Below the pieces are notes generated by a model. That model did no database searches. It worked only from the letters and a program-made list of their open reading frames with translations, and was not told the DNA's origin. Source: JANJUB01 sp031386985 (lineage in GTDB: Bacteria > Armatimonadota > Fimbriimonadia > Fimbriimonadales > Fimbriimonadaceae). Taken from it: a stretch of DNA of 64,000 nucleotides. Shown piece by piece: positions 19,108 to 27,527 of this stretch. How positions within the stretch are numbered: position 1 is the first letter of the stretch; each line of letters begins with the position of its first letter. Location: the NCBI GenBank assembly GCA_031386985.1, contig JANNCV010000020.1, forward strand, positions 62,001-126,000, in the 5' to 3' direction. The position numbers and the translations under genes were made by a program.

Positions 19108-19866
19108 ATGCAAATGAAAGCAATCTTAGACTGGTTCAAGGAGTACCCGTTCGTAGCCGCATTCGTTGGGGGATTCATCGCAATAGTGGGTATCTACCTT
19201 GCTGGGCGACGAGTGGACCGAAAGCACGTCCTTTTAGGTAGCGAGTTATTGGAAGGCTGTCTGCTGAACCCGCGATTCAAGATGGGCCACGACGATATTG
19301 AGCTTCGATACCGCGGTGATACCGTTAAGGGGCTGTGGACCTATGAGATAGCACTGAGAAACGTTGGCAATCGTGCACTTCGCGCCGTTGACATTACTCT
19401 TCCCCTAACGATCCAAGTTGCCGAAGCAGTTCGCCTCATGAATGTTAAGAGCTCGTCATCGTTTGACTTTGATGAGGCATGTATTTCACGCACCGATAAC
19501 CAAATTGTTGTAGCCATTGAGCTCCTTCAGCCCGCGGAGTGGGTAAAGCTCTTAATCTTGCAAGATTCGAGGCAACCTCCTTCTGCAAAGTTTCGGGCGG
19601 CGGACTTTAGAGTAACCCCAGGTGATGTGGCTACGAGCCAAGGCGTACTCCGAAACAGCCTGTTGTTGCTTGGGGTTGCAATCGTATATTGTTTGGTTGT
19701 ACAGAGGCCGCCGCCCAGCGCGCCGAGTGTTTCAGGGGAAGTCTTGACTCTTTCGATTCTTTGGCCATTCGCGGCGCTGCTTGGGTTTTTTGCAATGTGT
19801 GCTGCTCTCTTCGCTGGCATAGAGCTGTTGCGCCCTAAGCTACGTCAGTGGCGCGAGCGTTCTTAG
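19108..19866 (+). CDS. Membrane protein of unknown function
   Basis: The product is 252 residues. It has one N-terminal helix (about 13-32), a soluble middle domain of about 140 residues rich in beta-like segments (LRYRGDTVKGLWTYEIALRNVGNRALRAVDITLPL), and two C-terminal helices (about 193-210 and 223-243). The middle domain may lie outside the cytoplasm, but topology is not certain. It starts 18 bp after the preceding gene, and its stop overlaps the convergent amidase by 4 bp. No family recognised. Confidence 0.65.
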   Translation: MQMKAILDWFKEYPFVAAFVGGFIAIVGIYLAGRRVDRKHVLLGSELLEGCLLNPRFKMGHDDIELRYRGDTVKGLWTYEIALRNVGNRALRAVDITLPLTIQVAEAVRLMNVKSSSSFDFDEACISRTDNQIVVAIELLQPAEWVKLLILQDSRQPPSAKFRAADFRVTPGDVATSQGVLRNSLLLLGVAIVYCLVVQRPPPSAPSVSGEVLTLSILWPFAALLGFFAMCAALFAGIELLRPKLRQWRERS

Positions 19867-21464
19867 AGCCCGCTCAAATCCGGCCGCTTTTTGAAATCAT
19901 CTCCGGTTCGTTGGAGGGCGTTCCCGATGCTCAGCAACATCCCATCCTCGTAGAGCCGCCCAACCAGCGAAACGCTCAGTTCGCCGTACCGGAAGATCAC
20001 TTGCGGATGCCCGGTTAGGTTCGTCGTGCGAATCGTAGCGTTGCCGATTCCGGTTGTTACGAGCGCATCGTAGTCTCCAAACTGCTCCTCAAACTTATGC
20101 ATCAATAGCTTTCGGGCTTGTTGGGCGCGAAGGTATTCGACGGCGGGAACGAAGCGGTTGGAGCGATACGTTGCGGGCCAAGCAGAGTTCGTGAGCTTAT
20201 CAATCGCATCCGTTCGGGTGAATTCGTCGAAAGCAACCGCCGCTTCAACGCCGAGAATAACCAACGCATCTTGGGCGAACGGGTCAATCGTGACGGGGGT
20301 CAGATTTGCGCCTAGCCCCGCCAGCGCTTTGAGATGGGGCGCGTTCATATCAACCTCGTTCTGGCCTTTGATCACGCCGAGTTTAAGTTTCTTGAAATCA
20401 ACCTTGCCATCAAACTGAAAGGGCCGCGAAACGGCGGAAGCATCCATTGGATCAGCCCCGTGGATAGCCGAAAACACCAACGCACAGTCTTCCAGAGTGC
20501 GGCACATCGGGCCGATTTTGTCCATGGTCCAACTCACGGCCATCGCCCCGTTTCGGGAGACTCGCCCGTAAGTCGGGCGAAGACCGCTCACGCGGCATCG
20601 CTCGGAAGGGGAGCAGATCGAACCCAGAGTCTCAGTTCCAATTGCGAAACTAACCAACCCGGCTGCCACCGCTGCCCCAGGCCCAGCCGAAGACCCACTG
20701 CTTCCCTGTTGAAGGTTCCAGGGATTCTTTGTGCGCCCCTTGAACCAAACATCACCTTGAGCAAGTGCGCCCATGCTCAGTTTCGCAATCAAGACCGCTC
20801 CGGCTTCTTGCAGCTTCGTCACAACAGTGGCATCGTAATCAAAGACCTGGTCTTTGTAGGGCTCGGCTCCCCAAGTCGTTGGGATTCCTTGGGTTGCGAG
20901 TAGATCCTTCACCCCGCACGGAATACCATGCAGCGGCCCGCGGTATTTCCCTTTCGCGATCTCTTCGTCGGCTTGCTTGGCTTGCTTTAGCGCCAATTCC
21001 TCGGTAAGGGTAACCAAGCATAGCAACGCCTCGCCATACTTCTTCATTCGTTTAAGATAAACATGGGTAAGTTCAATCGAGGTGATCTTCTTGCTCCTTA
21101 GTAGTTCGCCCTGTTCGCGAACAGACATAAAGGCAATATCTTCATCGCTCGATTGCCGCTTCACGAATATTCGGGCCAGCTTGAGCCCACCGCCCTTCTC
21201 AAGTCTGCGTCCAGTGAGCGGGGTGAATACGAGTGGGAACTCGTCTCGGTAAGTTATGGGAAGAGCGCGTAAGCCATCGTAGCCGGCCTTTTGACGCCGA
21301 ACGGCGGTCGCCACGGCCCGGATCTCCTCGTCGGTGAAATCTACGCCGATAAGCTTGAGCGTAGCCTTAAGATCATCAATCGCGGCGACCTGCTCTTGGG
21401 CGGTGCCCTGGAAAGGAATCGCGGTGGCGAGGGAGCTGAGGAGGAACTGCTTGCGGGTTAGCAT
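19863..21464 (-). CDS. Amidase-signature family hydrolase
   Basis: The product is 533 residues with a Tat-like leader (TRKQFLLSSLATAIP). The amidase signature is clear: the Lys of GVKDLL, the Ser-rich loop QGSSGSSAGPGAAVAAG, and GTETLGSICSPS, where the usual DTGGSIRxPA is seen. The Lys and both Ser of the Ser-cisSer-Lys triad are kept, but the second Gly of the GG pair is Leu and the Arg is Cys. It is probably an exported or periplasmic amide hydrolase with unknown substrate; it lacks GatA context. TAGGAT lies 5 nt before the ATG. Confidence 0.88.
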   Translation of the reverse strand: MLTRKQFLLSSLATAIPFQGTAQEQVAAIDDLKATLKLIGVDFTDEEIRAVATAVRRQKAGYDGLRALPITYRDEFPLVFTPLTGRRLEKGGGLKLARIFVKRQSSDEDIAFMSVREQGELLRSKKITSIELTHVYLKRMKKYGEALLCLVTLTEELALKQAKQADEEIAKGKYRGPLHGIPCGVKDLLATQGIPTTWGAEPYKDQVFDYDATVVTKLQEAGAVLIAKLSMGALAQGDVWFKGRTKNPWNLQQGSSGSSAGPGAAVAAGLVSFAIGTETLGSICSPSERCRVSGLRPTYGRVSRNGAMAVSWTMDKIGPMCRTLEDCALVFSAIHGADPMDASAVSRPFQFDGKVDFKKLKLGVIKGQNEVDMNAPHLKALAGLGANLTPVTIDPFAQDALVILGVEAAVAFDEFTRTDAIDKLTNSAWPATYRSNRFVPAVEYLRAQQARKLLMHKFEEQFGDYDALVTTGIGNATIRTTNLTGHPQVIFRYGELSVSLVGRLYEDGMLLSIGNALQRTGDDFKKRPDLSGL

Positions 21465-21613
21465 GATTTATCCTAGCACGGAATCGGGTGTCGAATGGGA
21501 CCGGTTGGACTTGTGGGACAGTTAAGCCGTCTTACCCGTCCCACGTGTCTCCCCCTCCCTAGACTCAAACCCCCTCAATCTGGTATCCTCTTGCAAAACT
21601 AAGGACCAGTTTT

Positions 21614-21748
21614 ATGAAGAGAACTTTCCAACCGAACAATCGGAAACAGCAAAAAACCCACGGGTTTCGGGTTCGAATGAAGACCCGAAACGGACAAAAT
21701 GTGCTTAAGCGCCGCCGCACTCGCGGGCGCAGTCGGCTCGCGCATTAG
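21614..21748 (+). CDS. rpmH: 50S ribosomal protein L34
   Basis: The 44-residue, very basic protein begins MKRTFQPNNRKQ and ends RRRTRGRSRLAH, which is the L34 pattern (usually MKRTYQPSxRKRxxxHGFRxRM...GRxVLxRRRxKGRxxL). It is the first gene of the conserved rpmH-rnpA-yidD-yidC-khpB cluster. An extended -10-like TGGTATCCT lies about 30 bp upstream. dnaA and an origin, often near rpmH, are not in this window. Confidence 0.95.
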   Translation: MKRTFQPNNRKQQKTHGFRVRMKTRNGQNVLKRRRTRGRSRLAH

Positions 21749-21759
21749 GGGCTAAAGAA

Positions 21760-22101
21760 ACGAAACAAAACGGCCCAAACAAAGCAAGATTCGAGCATAT
21801 TTTCAAATCTGGGATAAGAATCCAAGGAAGATACTTTCGAATCTTTTGTTGTGAGGGCACCGGCAAGATCGGATGGGCTACCGCAAAAGCGATTGGCGTT
21901 CATCCCCGCAGAAATCTAGCTAAGAGAAGATTTAAGGAAGCCCTACAAAATCAACAATCCTGCATCCCCCCTAATGTTGATCTCGTAGTAATGATCGCCG
22001 CCGTAGGCCTGGCAGCTCCGTTTGGAGAGTTGTGCGCCGATTGTGAGCGCGTTATGGCGGAATTGAACAAGCGATGGGGCGAAAAATTGGAGTGTTCTTA
22101 A
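21760..22101 (+). CDS. rnpA: Ribonuclease P protein component, without a canonical start codon
   Basis: RnpA assists the RNase P ribozyme in maturing tRNA 5' ends. The frame ending at 22101 contains the family's core: RFEHIFKSGIRIQGRYFRIF and then IGVHPRRNLAKRRFKEAL, matching the RNR-type basic motif. The frame is open from 21709, after an in-frame TAA inside rpmH, but contains no ATG, GTG or TTG upstream of this core. The ACG at 21760 gives the normal number of residues before the FEHIF helix and has TTAGGGG upstream, so I used it. An ATT at 21799 is the other near-cognate. An error or frameshift is also possible. Confidence 0.8.
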   Translation, partial: TKQNGPNKARFEHIFKSGIRIQGRYFRIFCCEGTGKIGWATAKAIGVHPRRNLAKRRFKEALQNQQSCIPPNVDLVVMIAAVGLAAPFGELCADCERVMAELNKRWGEKLECS

Positions 22102-22283
22102 TCCGGGTTTATCAGAGGTGCACCAGATGGATGCCTCCAACCTGCCGATACACACCCAGTTGCTCGAACTACACGCTTGAAGCAATAGAGAAATATGGCC
22201 TCATGAGGGGGAGCTGGATTGGATTTCGCAGGATATTGCGGTGCCATCCCGGCAAGCCCGGCGGCCATGATCCCGTTCCCTAA
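22074..22283 (+). CDS. yidD: Membrane protein insertion efficiency factor YidD
   Basis: The 69 residues carry the YidD pattern: an amphipathic N-terminus, YQRCTRWMPPTCRYTPSCSNYTLEAIEKYG, then GSWIGFRRILRCHPGKPGGHDPVP. It overlaps the end of rnpA by 28 bp and precedes yidC by 11 bp, the standard order. The family is thought to help YidC insert membrane proteins. Confidence 0.95.
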   Translation: MGRKIGVFLIRVYQRCTRWMPPTCRYTPSCSNYTLEAIEKYGLMRGSWIGFRRILRCHPGKPGGHDPVP

Positions 22284-22294
22284 GAGTTTAATCT

Positions 22295-23653
22295 ATGGCA
22301 CAAAAAGCACAGAAACCGAATTTCTTGAACATCATCATGTGGTCGGTCATGATTTTCTTGGGCTACCAACTGTTTATCGTTGGACCCCAGAAAAACCAGC
22401 AAGCGCAAGCCGAGTTTTCCGCAGATCAAATGCTGGTCAAGCTTCAAAATCTCAACGTTGAGATCAAAGATGTCACGTTCGCTCAAGCAATAGCCCCTTA
22501 CCTTAGCAAAATTGATAATGATTCGGCCCTAAGCAAAGAGGAGAAGGCTGAACTGACCATGGCCGCCAGAGTTTTGCTCTGCGATACGCAACTCAAAGCT
22601 GCCGTCCAACGTCAAGATCTCAACCGTGTTATTCCCGCCACGGACATGATGACGAACTTGTCGCGGGAGTTCAATAAGTCGCCCCTTTGGAAAAAGCAGT
22701 TTCAAGTAGCCCAGCGAAAGGACTTTGGCGCAAAGACCACCATAAGCCCCGAGGAGCTGAAGGATGAGATCCGCCGCGAGGCAAGCAAACTCGGCAAAGA
22801 AACCCCCGTCTGGGGCTTCTTCCCTGGCTATGCACTCATAGATTTTATTGTTGGCATGACCGGACGAGTTTCCGCCCTTAGCTATGGAGTGTGTTGTTTC
22901 TTGCTCGCGCTTATGGTGCGGGCGATCGTTTTCCCGCTCTCGAAAAAGCAAATGCTTTGGGGGCGCCAGATGTCTCAACTTTCACCGCTGGTAAACGAGA
23001 TTAAAGAGCAGTATAAGTCCAAAGATGGCAAGCCTCTGCCGATGGAAAAGCAGAACGAAATGAACCAGCGGGTGATGGGGCTGTACGGTGAATACGGTCT
23101 AAACCCGATGGCAGGATGCTGGCCCGCGTTCTTACAGATGCCGCTGTTCCTCTTGATATATCAGTCCATGCTCCACTACCGGTTTGAGTTCGAAAAAGGG
23201 ACATTCCTGTGGATTAACGAGAGCGTGGGCAAAGCCACCGACGGCTTTCTCGCCGCTAACCTTGGCCAAAAAGACTACTTGCTGATCGTGATTTACGGCG
23301 CAAGCATGATCGTGACGACCTTGCTTACCCCGGTCAGCGATCCCACCAACGCCAAGCAATCAAGAATGATCGGCCTACTCATGGCCGTGATGTTCTCAAT
23401 CATGATGTTTTTCTGGCCGGTTCCATCGGCGTTTGTCCTTTATTGGGTTTTCACGAATGTGCTCGCGACGGCTCAATCACTTTGGATTTACAAACTGCCT
23501 TTGGCCCCGCTTCAGAAGAAGAACACTAAACCGGGAGGGGTGATCCCTCAGCCTGGTGGCCTGGGCAAATTTGGAGGCCAAACAACCGTTAAACCGAGTG
23601 GCGAAGTGAAGACTGGAACCCCTCAAAAGCACAAACCAAAGAAGAAGAACTAA
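22295..23653 (+). CDS. yidC: Membrane protein insertase YidC
   Basis: The product is 452 residues. The N-terminal helix (about 12-30) is followed by a moderately long extracytoplasmic segment of about 140 residues, shorter than the P1 domain of E. coli YidC, and then the conserved core. The core has the positively charged groove segment (RAIVFPLSKKQML, with the functional Arg), a coiled cytoplasmic hairpin, and GCWPAFLQMPLFLLIYQ and the last helices (FFWPVPSAFVLYWVFTN). The tail is Lys/Pro/Gly-rich, as in insertases that contact the ribosome. Confidence 0.94.
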   Translation: MAQKAQKPNFLNIIMWSVMIFLGYQLFIVGPQKNQQAQAEFSADQMLVKLQNLNVEIKDVTFAQAIAPYLSKIDNDSALSKEEKAELTMAARVLLCDTQLKAAVQRQDLNRVIPATDMMTNLSREFNKSPLWKKQFQVAQRKDFGAKTTISPEELKDEIRREASKLGKETPVWGFFPGYALIDFIVGMTGRVSALSYGVCCFLLALMVRAIVFPLSKKQMLWGRQMSQLSPLVNEIKEQYKSKDGKPLPMEKQNEMNQRVMGLYGEYGLNPMAGCWPAFLQMPLFLLIYQSMLHYRFEFEKGTFLWINESVGKATDGFLAANLGQKDYLLIVIYGASMIVTTLLTPVSDPTNAKQSRMIGLLMAVMFSIMMFFWPVPSAFVLYWVFTNVLATAQSLWIYKLPLAPLQKKNTKPGGVIPQPGGLGKFGGQTTVKPSGEVKTGTPQKHKPKKKN

Positions 23654-23671
23654 CCTGGAGTGAACATAACT

Positions 23672-24508
23672 ATGCAATCAATTGAAATCACCGCAAAAAA
23701 CCTGGATGAAGCCAAAACCCAAGCCGCCGCAAAGCTTGGAGTAGATGCCAGCCAAATCGAAGTTACCGTCATCGAAGAGAGCAAAGGGCTCTTCGGCAAA
23801 TCTCAAATGAAGGTCAAAGCGACCGTTACCGGAACAGCGTCGGTCGCTGAGGAAAAGCCCGCAAAGGCCGCTCCCAAGGGGCGAACCCCCAAGGCAAAGG
23901 CCGAAAAGCCCGTTGAACAAGAAGTTGTTGCCGAGGCCGCTCCCGCTCCCGTCGAGGAAGAGGCTCCAGCCGCCAAGCCCGCTCGCCCCGAGCGCAAACC
24001 GGCCGCGAAGGAAGCCGCAGCACCTGCCGAAGGAGGAAGCGAGGTCGAAGCCGACGAAGCCGCGGCGAACCAGATGTACGAACTCCTCAAGACGATTACG
24101 GATGCGAGCGGATTGGACGTTACGGTTACGATGAGCGGATTCCAAGGCCGCTATGTTAGTCTGAGCATCGGCGGAACCGACGCCGGTTATCTCGTGGGCA
24201 AGAACGGTGAGGTTTTGAACTCACTGCAATATGTTTTGAACGTTATGCAAAACCAACAAGTTGGCAACGGCATTCGTTCGACGATTGATGGCAACGACTA
24301 TCGCCAGCACCGCGAAGAGCAACTCACTACCCTTGCCAATCGGATTGCCGACCAGGTTGAGAAACGCGGCGAAGAAGCTGTTCTGGACGCCTTACCCGCG
24401 TTCGAGCGACGCATCATCCACAAGGCCCTCAGCGAGCACCCCGGCGTCGTGACTTACTCCGAGGGCGAAGAGCCAACTCGACGAGTCGTCATCGGCCCGC
24501 GAGAGTAG
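23672..24508 (+). CDS. khpB: RNA-binding protein KhpB (Jag/EloR)
   Basis: The product is 278 residues with three parts: a Jag-N domain (residues 1-50, SIEITAKNLDEAKTQAAAKLG...EESKGLFG), a long Ala/Glu/Lys/Pro-rich linker of about 80 residues, then KH (YLVGKNGEVLNSLQYVLN) and R3H (PAFERRIIHKALSEHPGVVTYSEGEEPTRRVVI, with the R-x3-H signature). KhpB proteins bind RNA and influence cell-wall elongation. The frame also has a GTG at 23660, but the ATG at 23672 is correctly spaced from GGAG. Confidence 0.93.
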   Translation: MQSIEITAKNLDEAKTQAAAKLGVDASQIEVTVIEESKGLFGKSQMKVKATVTGTASVAEEKPAKAAPKGRTPKAKAEKPVEQEVVAEAAPAPVEEEAPAAKPARPERKPAAKEAAAPAEGGSEVEADEAAANQMYELLKTITDASGLDVTVTMSGFQGRYVSLSIGGTDAGYLVGKNGEVLNSLQYVLNVMQNQQVGNGIRSTIDGNDYRQHREEQLTTLANRIADQVEKRGEEAVLDALPAFERRIIHKALSEHPGVVTYSEGEEPTRRVVIGPRE

Positions 24509-24511
24509 AAA

Positions 24512-25012
24512 ATGAGTGACCGGCTCTGGGCTCCGTGGCGTCTAAGCTACATTGAGGGCACTCCCAAAGCGGAGGGAGAGACCGGCTGTATCTTCGTAGA
24601 TTTGCCCAATCAGACTGATGATCGGGCAAATCTCATTTTGTTTCGGGGCAACACCGCCTATGTCCTGCTCAACGCGTTCCCTTATACCAACGGGCACCTG
24701 ATGGTCGCGCCGTTTCGCCACACTTCGGATATCACGACGTTATCTGACGATGAGTTACTAGAGATTAATCAGCTCATCGCGAGCGCGGTGAAGTGGATTC
24801 GCGAGGCGTACAAGCCCGACGGCTTCAACATCGGCGTGAACATCGGTCGCGCTGCCGGAGCCGGGATTCCAACCCACATTCACTGGCACATCGTGCCGCG
24901 TTGGGATGGAGATACGAACTTCATGGGGGTGGTGGGCGATGTTCGGGTTCTGCCGCAGAGCCTGGAAGAAAGCTACGATCGTCTAAAGCTCGCGGCCGAC
25001 CGTATAGGCTAA
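24512..25012 (+). CDS. HIT family nucleotide hydrolase/transferase
   Basis: The 166-residue protein has the histidine-triad motif HIHWHIVPRW and the preceding NIGRAAGAGIPTH, plus the N-terminal LWAPWRLSYI typical of Ap4A phosphorylase-like actinobacterial/deinococcal HIT proteins. It probably cleaves dinucleoside polyphosphates or nucleoside phosphoramidates. It starts 3 bp after khpB, so it belongs to the same transcript. Confidence 0.92.
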   Translation: MSDRLWAPWRLSYIEGTPKAEGETGCIFVDLPNQTDDRANLILFRGNTAYVLLNAFPYTNGHLMVAPFRHTSDITTLSDDELLEINQLIASAVKWIREAYKPDGFNIGVNIGRAAGAGIPTHIHWHIVPRWDGDTNFMGVVGDVRVLPQSLEESYDRLKLAADRIG

Positions 25013-25020
25013 GATAAGGC

Positions 25021-26349
25021 GTGAAATCGGTACCTACTCGGCGGGAATTCCTGTGGCTTTCGGCGGCCGCAGCATCGCTCCCAATCACTCAGGCGTTTCC
25101 AATGACCCAAAACCCAACTTCCTCTCCCCGCGTCGCCAATTTCGAGACCATGGCTTTCGGCATGTTTGTTCACTGGGGACTGTATTCGCAGTTTGGTCAG
25201 GGCGAGTGGGTTGAGAACATGCACCGCATTCCGCGCGACGAATACCTTCAGAAGATGAAGACCTTCACCGCGAAAGACTTCAACCCCCGCGCCATCGCAA
25301 AGGCTGCAAAGAGAGCGGGGCTCAACTACATTACGCTCACCTCAAGGCACCACGAAGGATTCAGCCTTTACGATACGCGCGGACTATCCAAGCTGGACGT
25401 GACCCATACGCCCTGCAAACGCGACCTTATCAAAGATTTTGTGGAAGGATGCCGCGCTGAGGGCATCTTGCCCATGCTTTATCACACGACTCTTGATTGG
25501 AATGATGAGCGCTTTGACTCAGATTGGGATGGCTATTTGCGGTACCTGCACGACAGCATTGAACTCCTCTGCACCCACTACGGCAAGATCGGCGGATTCT
25601 GGCTCGATGGCAACTGGAGCCGGCCCAAAGCCGATTGGAAAGAAGATCGGCTTTACGGAATCATCAGAAAATATCAGCCCGAAGCCATGATCATCAACAA
25701 CACTGGAATCGATGCTTTGGGCAAAGCTGGCCACCCGGAGATTGACGCTGTCACCTACGAACGGGGCCGCCCGTCACCACTAAATCGAGCAGGCGCACCC
25801 AAATACCTTACGGGCGAAATGTGCCACACCATGAATTTCCATTGGGGCACTGCGACAAACGATTTCAATTTCCTATCGCCTGCCCACGTGATTGAGGAGT
25901 TGTGTTTTGCCCGCCGAGCGGGGGCGAACCTGCTTATGAACGTGGGGCCATTCGCTCAAGGTGCCATGCCCCCTTACGAGAGCGCGGTTTTGGCTAAGGT
26001 GGGCCAATGGCTTGAACTCCACGGAGGCAAAGACAGCGTGATTTACCACGGCCGTCCTTGCGGAGTTTCGGGCGAAGGGGAAGATTTCGCGCTCAAGATG
26101 GGTGACGACCTCTATTTGTTCGTGACCGACCTCACGGCGACGAGTAACACGATGGTTCACGGGGTGAAACACCGAGGCGCGGGAGTGCGCAAGTTCGTAG
26201 GCGCTATGCCTGGGTTGAGCAAGGCCACGTGGATGGATAGCAATGAGAATTTAAAGCTTGAGTACGATGGCGACACGCTCAACCTTCACGCAACTGCCTA
26301 CCCCTACGGAACGAACACAGTCATTCGGATCGCCAAACTCAGCCGATAG
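25021..26349 (+). CDS. Alpha-L-fucosidase (GH29), Tat-exported
   Basis: The product is 442 residues. The start is a GTG at 25021, 8 bp after the HIT gene, with TAAGG just upstream. The leader TRREFLWLSAAAASLP is a twin-arginine signal. GH29 features are HWGLYSQFGQGEWV near residues 51-64, the RHHEGF loop, and the nucleophile Asp196 in GGFWLDGNW. It should remove fucose from glycans in the periplasm or outside the cell. It ends overlapping the convergent gene by 11 bp. Confidence 0.9.
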   Translation: MKSVPTRREFLWLSAAAASLPITQAFPMTQNPTSSPRVANFETMAFGMFVHWGLYSQFGQGEWVENMHRIPRDEYLQKMKTFTAKDFNPRAIAKAAKRAGLNYITLTSRHHEGFSLYDTRGLSKLDVTHTPCKRDLIKDFVEGCRAEGILPMLYHTTLDWNDERFDSDWDGYLRYLHDSIELLCTHYGKIGGFWLDGNWSRPKADWKEDRLYGIIRKYQPEAMIINNTGIDALGKAGHPEIDAVTYERGRPSPLNRAGAPKYLTGEMCHTMNFHWGTATNDFNFLSPAHVIEELCFARRAGANLLMNVGPFAQGAMPPYESAVLAKVGQWLELHGGKDSVIYHGRPCGVSGEGEDFALKMGDDLYLFVTDLTATSNTMVHGVKHRGAGVRKFVGAMPGLSKATWMDSNENLKLEYDGDTLNLHATAYPYGTNTVIRIAKLSR

Positions 26350-26638
26350 GTTGGCTCGGTTTTCCCGGCAACTCTTGGGCGGCGGAGTTTGCCTGCAACA
26401 TGAAAACTGTGCGCTCTAGGTGTTCAATGCGCGATTCCAACCCCTTGATCTTGCCGTCACTTGCCGCGCTTCCACCCATCATCGCCGCAATCACGTCTGG
26501 CCCTTCCTCAACCTTCTCGCCACGGATCAAGCGCACCATTTTGCGCTGATGTTCTAGTAGGAAAACAATCAGGGCAACGGCGCACACGAGGAAACCTACT
26601 GCGCAAATGGCGATGATCTTTAGAGAGCCACTATCCAT
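26339..26638 (-). CDS. Small single-pass membrane protein with coiled coil
   Basis: The product is 99 residues. Residues about 6-28 form a transmembrane helix (IIAICAVGFLVCAVALIVFLL), followed by a basic stretch and a Gly/Ser linker. Residues about 63-83 form a short heptad coil (IKGLESRIEHLERTVFML). This is the layout of phage-shock-like or cell-envelope helper proteins, but no family is recognised. It overlaps the end of the fucosidase gene and follows another small membrane gene on the same strand. Confidence 0.65.
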   Translation of the reverse strand: MDSGSLKIIAICAVGFLVCAVALIVFLLEHQRKMVRLIRGEKVEEGPDVIAAMMGGSAASDGKIKGLESRIEHLERTVFMLQANSAAQELPGKPSQPIG

Positions 26639-26677
26639 CGCGTTGTTTTACAACGCCATTTTCGCAATTACGCCGAA

Positions 26678-26941
26678 TTACCTACGTTTTTTAGTCAAGT
26701 ACCGCAAAAAGGAGCCTAGGCCCGCAAATTTGAAGTTGGGATCTACATAGTGCTCAATGACGTAAAACATGAAGTAATACCATCGGCAAAACGCCCACAA
26801 TGCGATCAAGAGTAGCATTGCTTTGGGCCAACTGAAGTCAAGGGCGACCAAAGCGGTAGCCGCAATCAAGCCGAGCAACAGGAATAGCCAACCTTTTGCG
26901 AGAATAGCCCGAGGATTCGAGAGATCGTCAGAGAGTTTCAC
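26678..26941 (-). CDS. Small two-helix membrane protein
   Basis: The product is 87 residues with two hydrophobic helices (about 16-35 and 41-62, the second Trp/Tyr/Phe-rich) and a basic C-terminus TKKRR. The start is a GTG at 26941. No family is recognised. It lies about 60 bp downstream of the cytochrome gene and 40 bp before the next small membrane gene, so the three may form a transcript. Confidence 0.6.
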   Translation of the reverse strand: MKLSDDLSNPRAILAKGWLFLLLGLIAATALVALDFSWPKAMLLLIALWAFCRWYYFMFYVIEHYVDPNFKFAGLGSFLRYLTKKRR

Positions 26942-27002
26942 GCTTCTGTCTACGATTGGGGTTCGCCAAATCGCGGCGCTTCATCTTGTATTTCTGGTCC
27001 GC

Positions 27003-27386
27003 TTAGTCTTCCTTCGCGCCGTTAGTTATCCACAAGTCAATGGATTCGATTTCCTGCTTGCTTAGGCTGCGGTTAGGGGGCATTCGGTCGCTGAGTTTGG
27101 AGTGAATCACGATTGAGAGGCGACTCCCTTTGGGGTCTCCTCGTTTAATCAGCGGACCCTTTTTTGGTACTCCCCAGCTTGCGTATTGCTCTTCCCTTCC
27201 GTGGCAACTAGCGCATTCGTTTCGAAAAATCCGCTGGACGCTAGCAAACGATCCAGAAGGGACTGGCCTCATGGTCAAATAGCAAAAAAAGGCAGAAAAG
27301 ACAGCGACTAGCCCAAACACCGCCACGCTTAGCTTCGCGGGAGTCACTCCGGACACTCTTTCGGTATCACTCATGCTAACTTTCAT
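27003..27386 (-). CDS. Membrane-anchored c-type cytochrome
   Basis: The product is 127 residues. One N-terminal helix (about 17-40) acts as a signal anchor. The single heme-binding motif CASCHG lies near residue 58, with a likely distal Met in DRMPPN near residue 100, as in small class I or planctomycete-type cytochromes. It should carry electrons on the outer face of the inner membrane. It is divergent from the molybdopterin oxidoreductase at 27528; a partnership is possible but not shown. Confidence 0.85.
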   Translation of the reverse strand: MKVSMSDTERVSGVTPAKLSVAVFGLVAVFSAFFCYLTMRPVPSGSFASVQRIFRNECASCHGREEQYASWGVPKKGPLIKRGDPKGSRLSIVIHSKLSDRMPPNRSLSKQEIESIDLWITNGAKED

Positions 27387-27527
27387 TTTACGTCACAGCG
27401 GTGAAGGTCCTTTACGAGCTGGGAATGTCAAGGGTGCTCCAACCCGGTCGCCCAGATAAGGTCTCCTTGAGCTGGTTTGAAGGCATGAGCCAAGAGATTC
27501 GGGTCCCGTTTCGAATAGACTTTCGCA

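Noticed and set aside
27026..27034. DnaA box TTATCCACA
   Set aside because: It is a single match within the cytochrome gene with no cluster of further boxes and no dnaA nearby.
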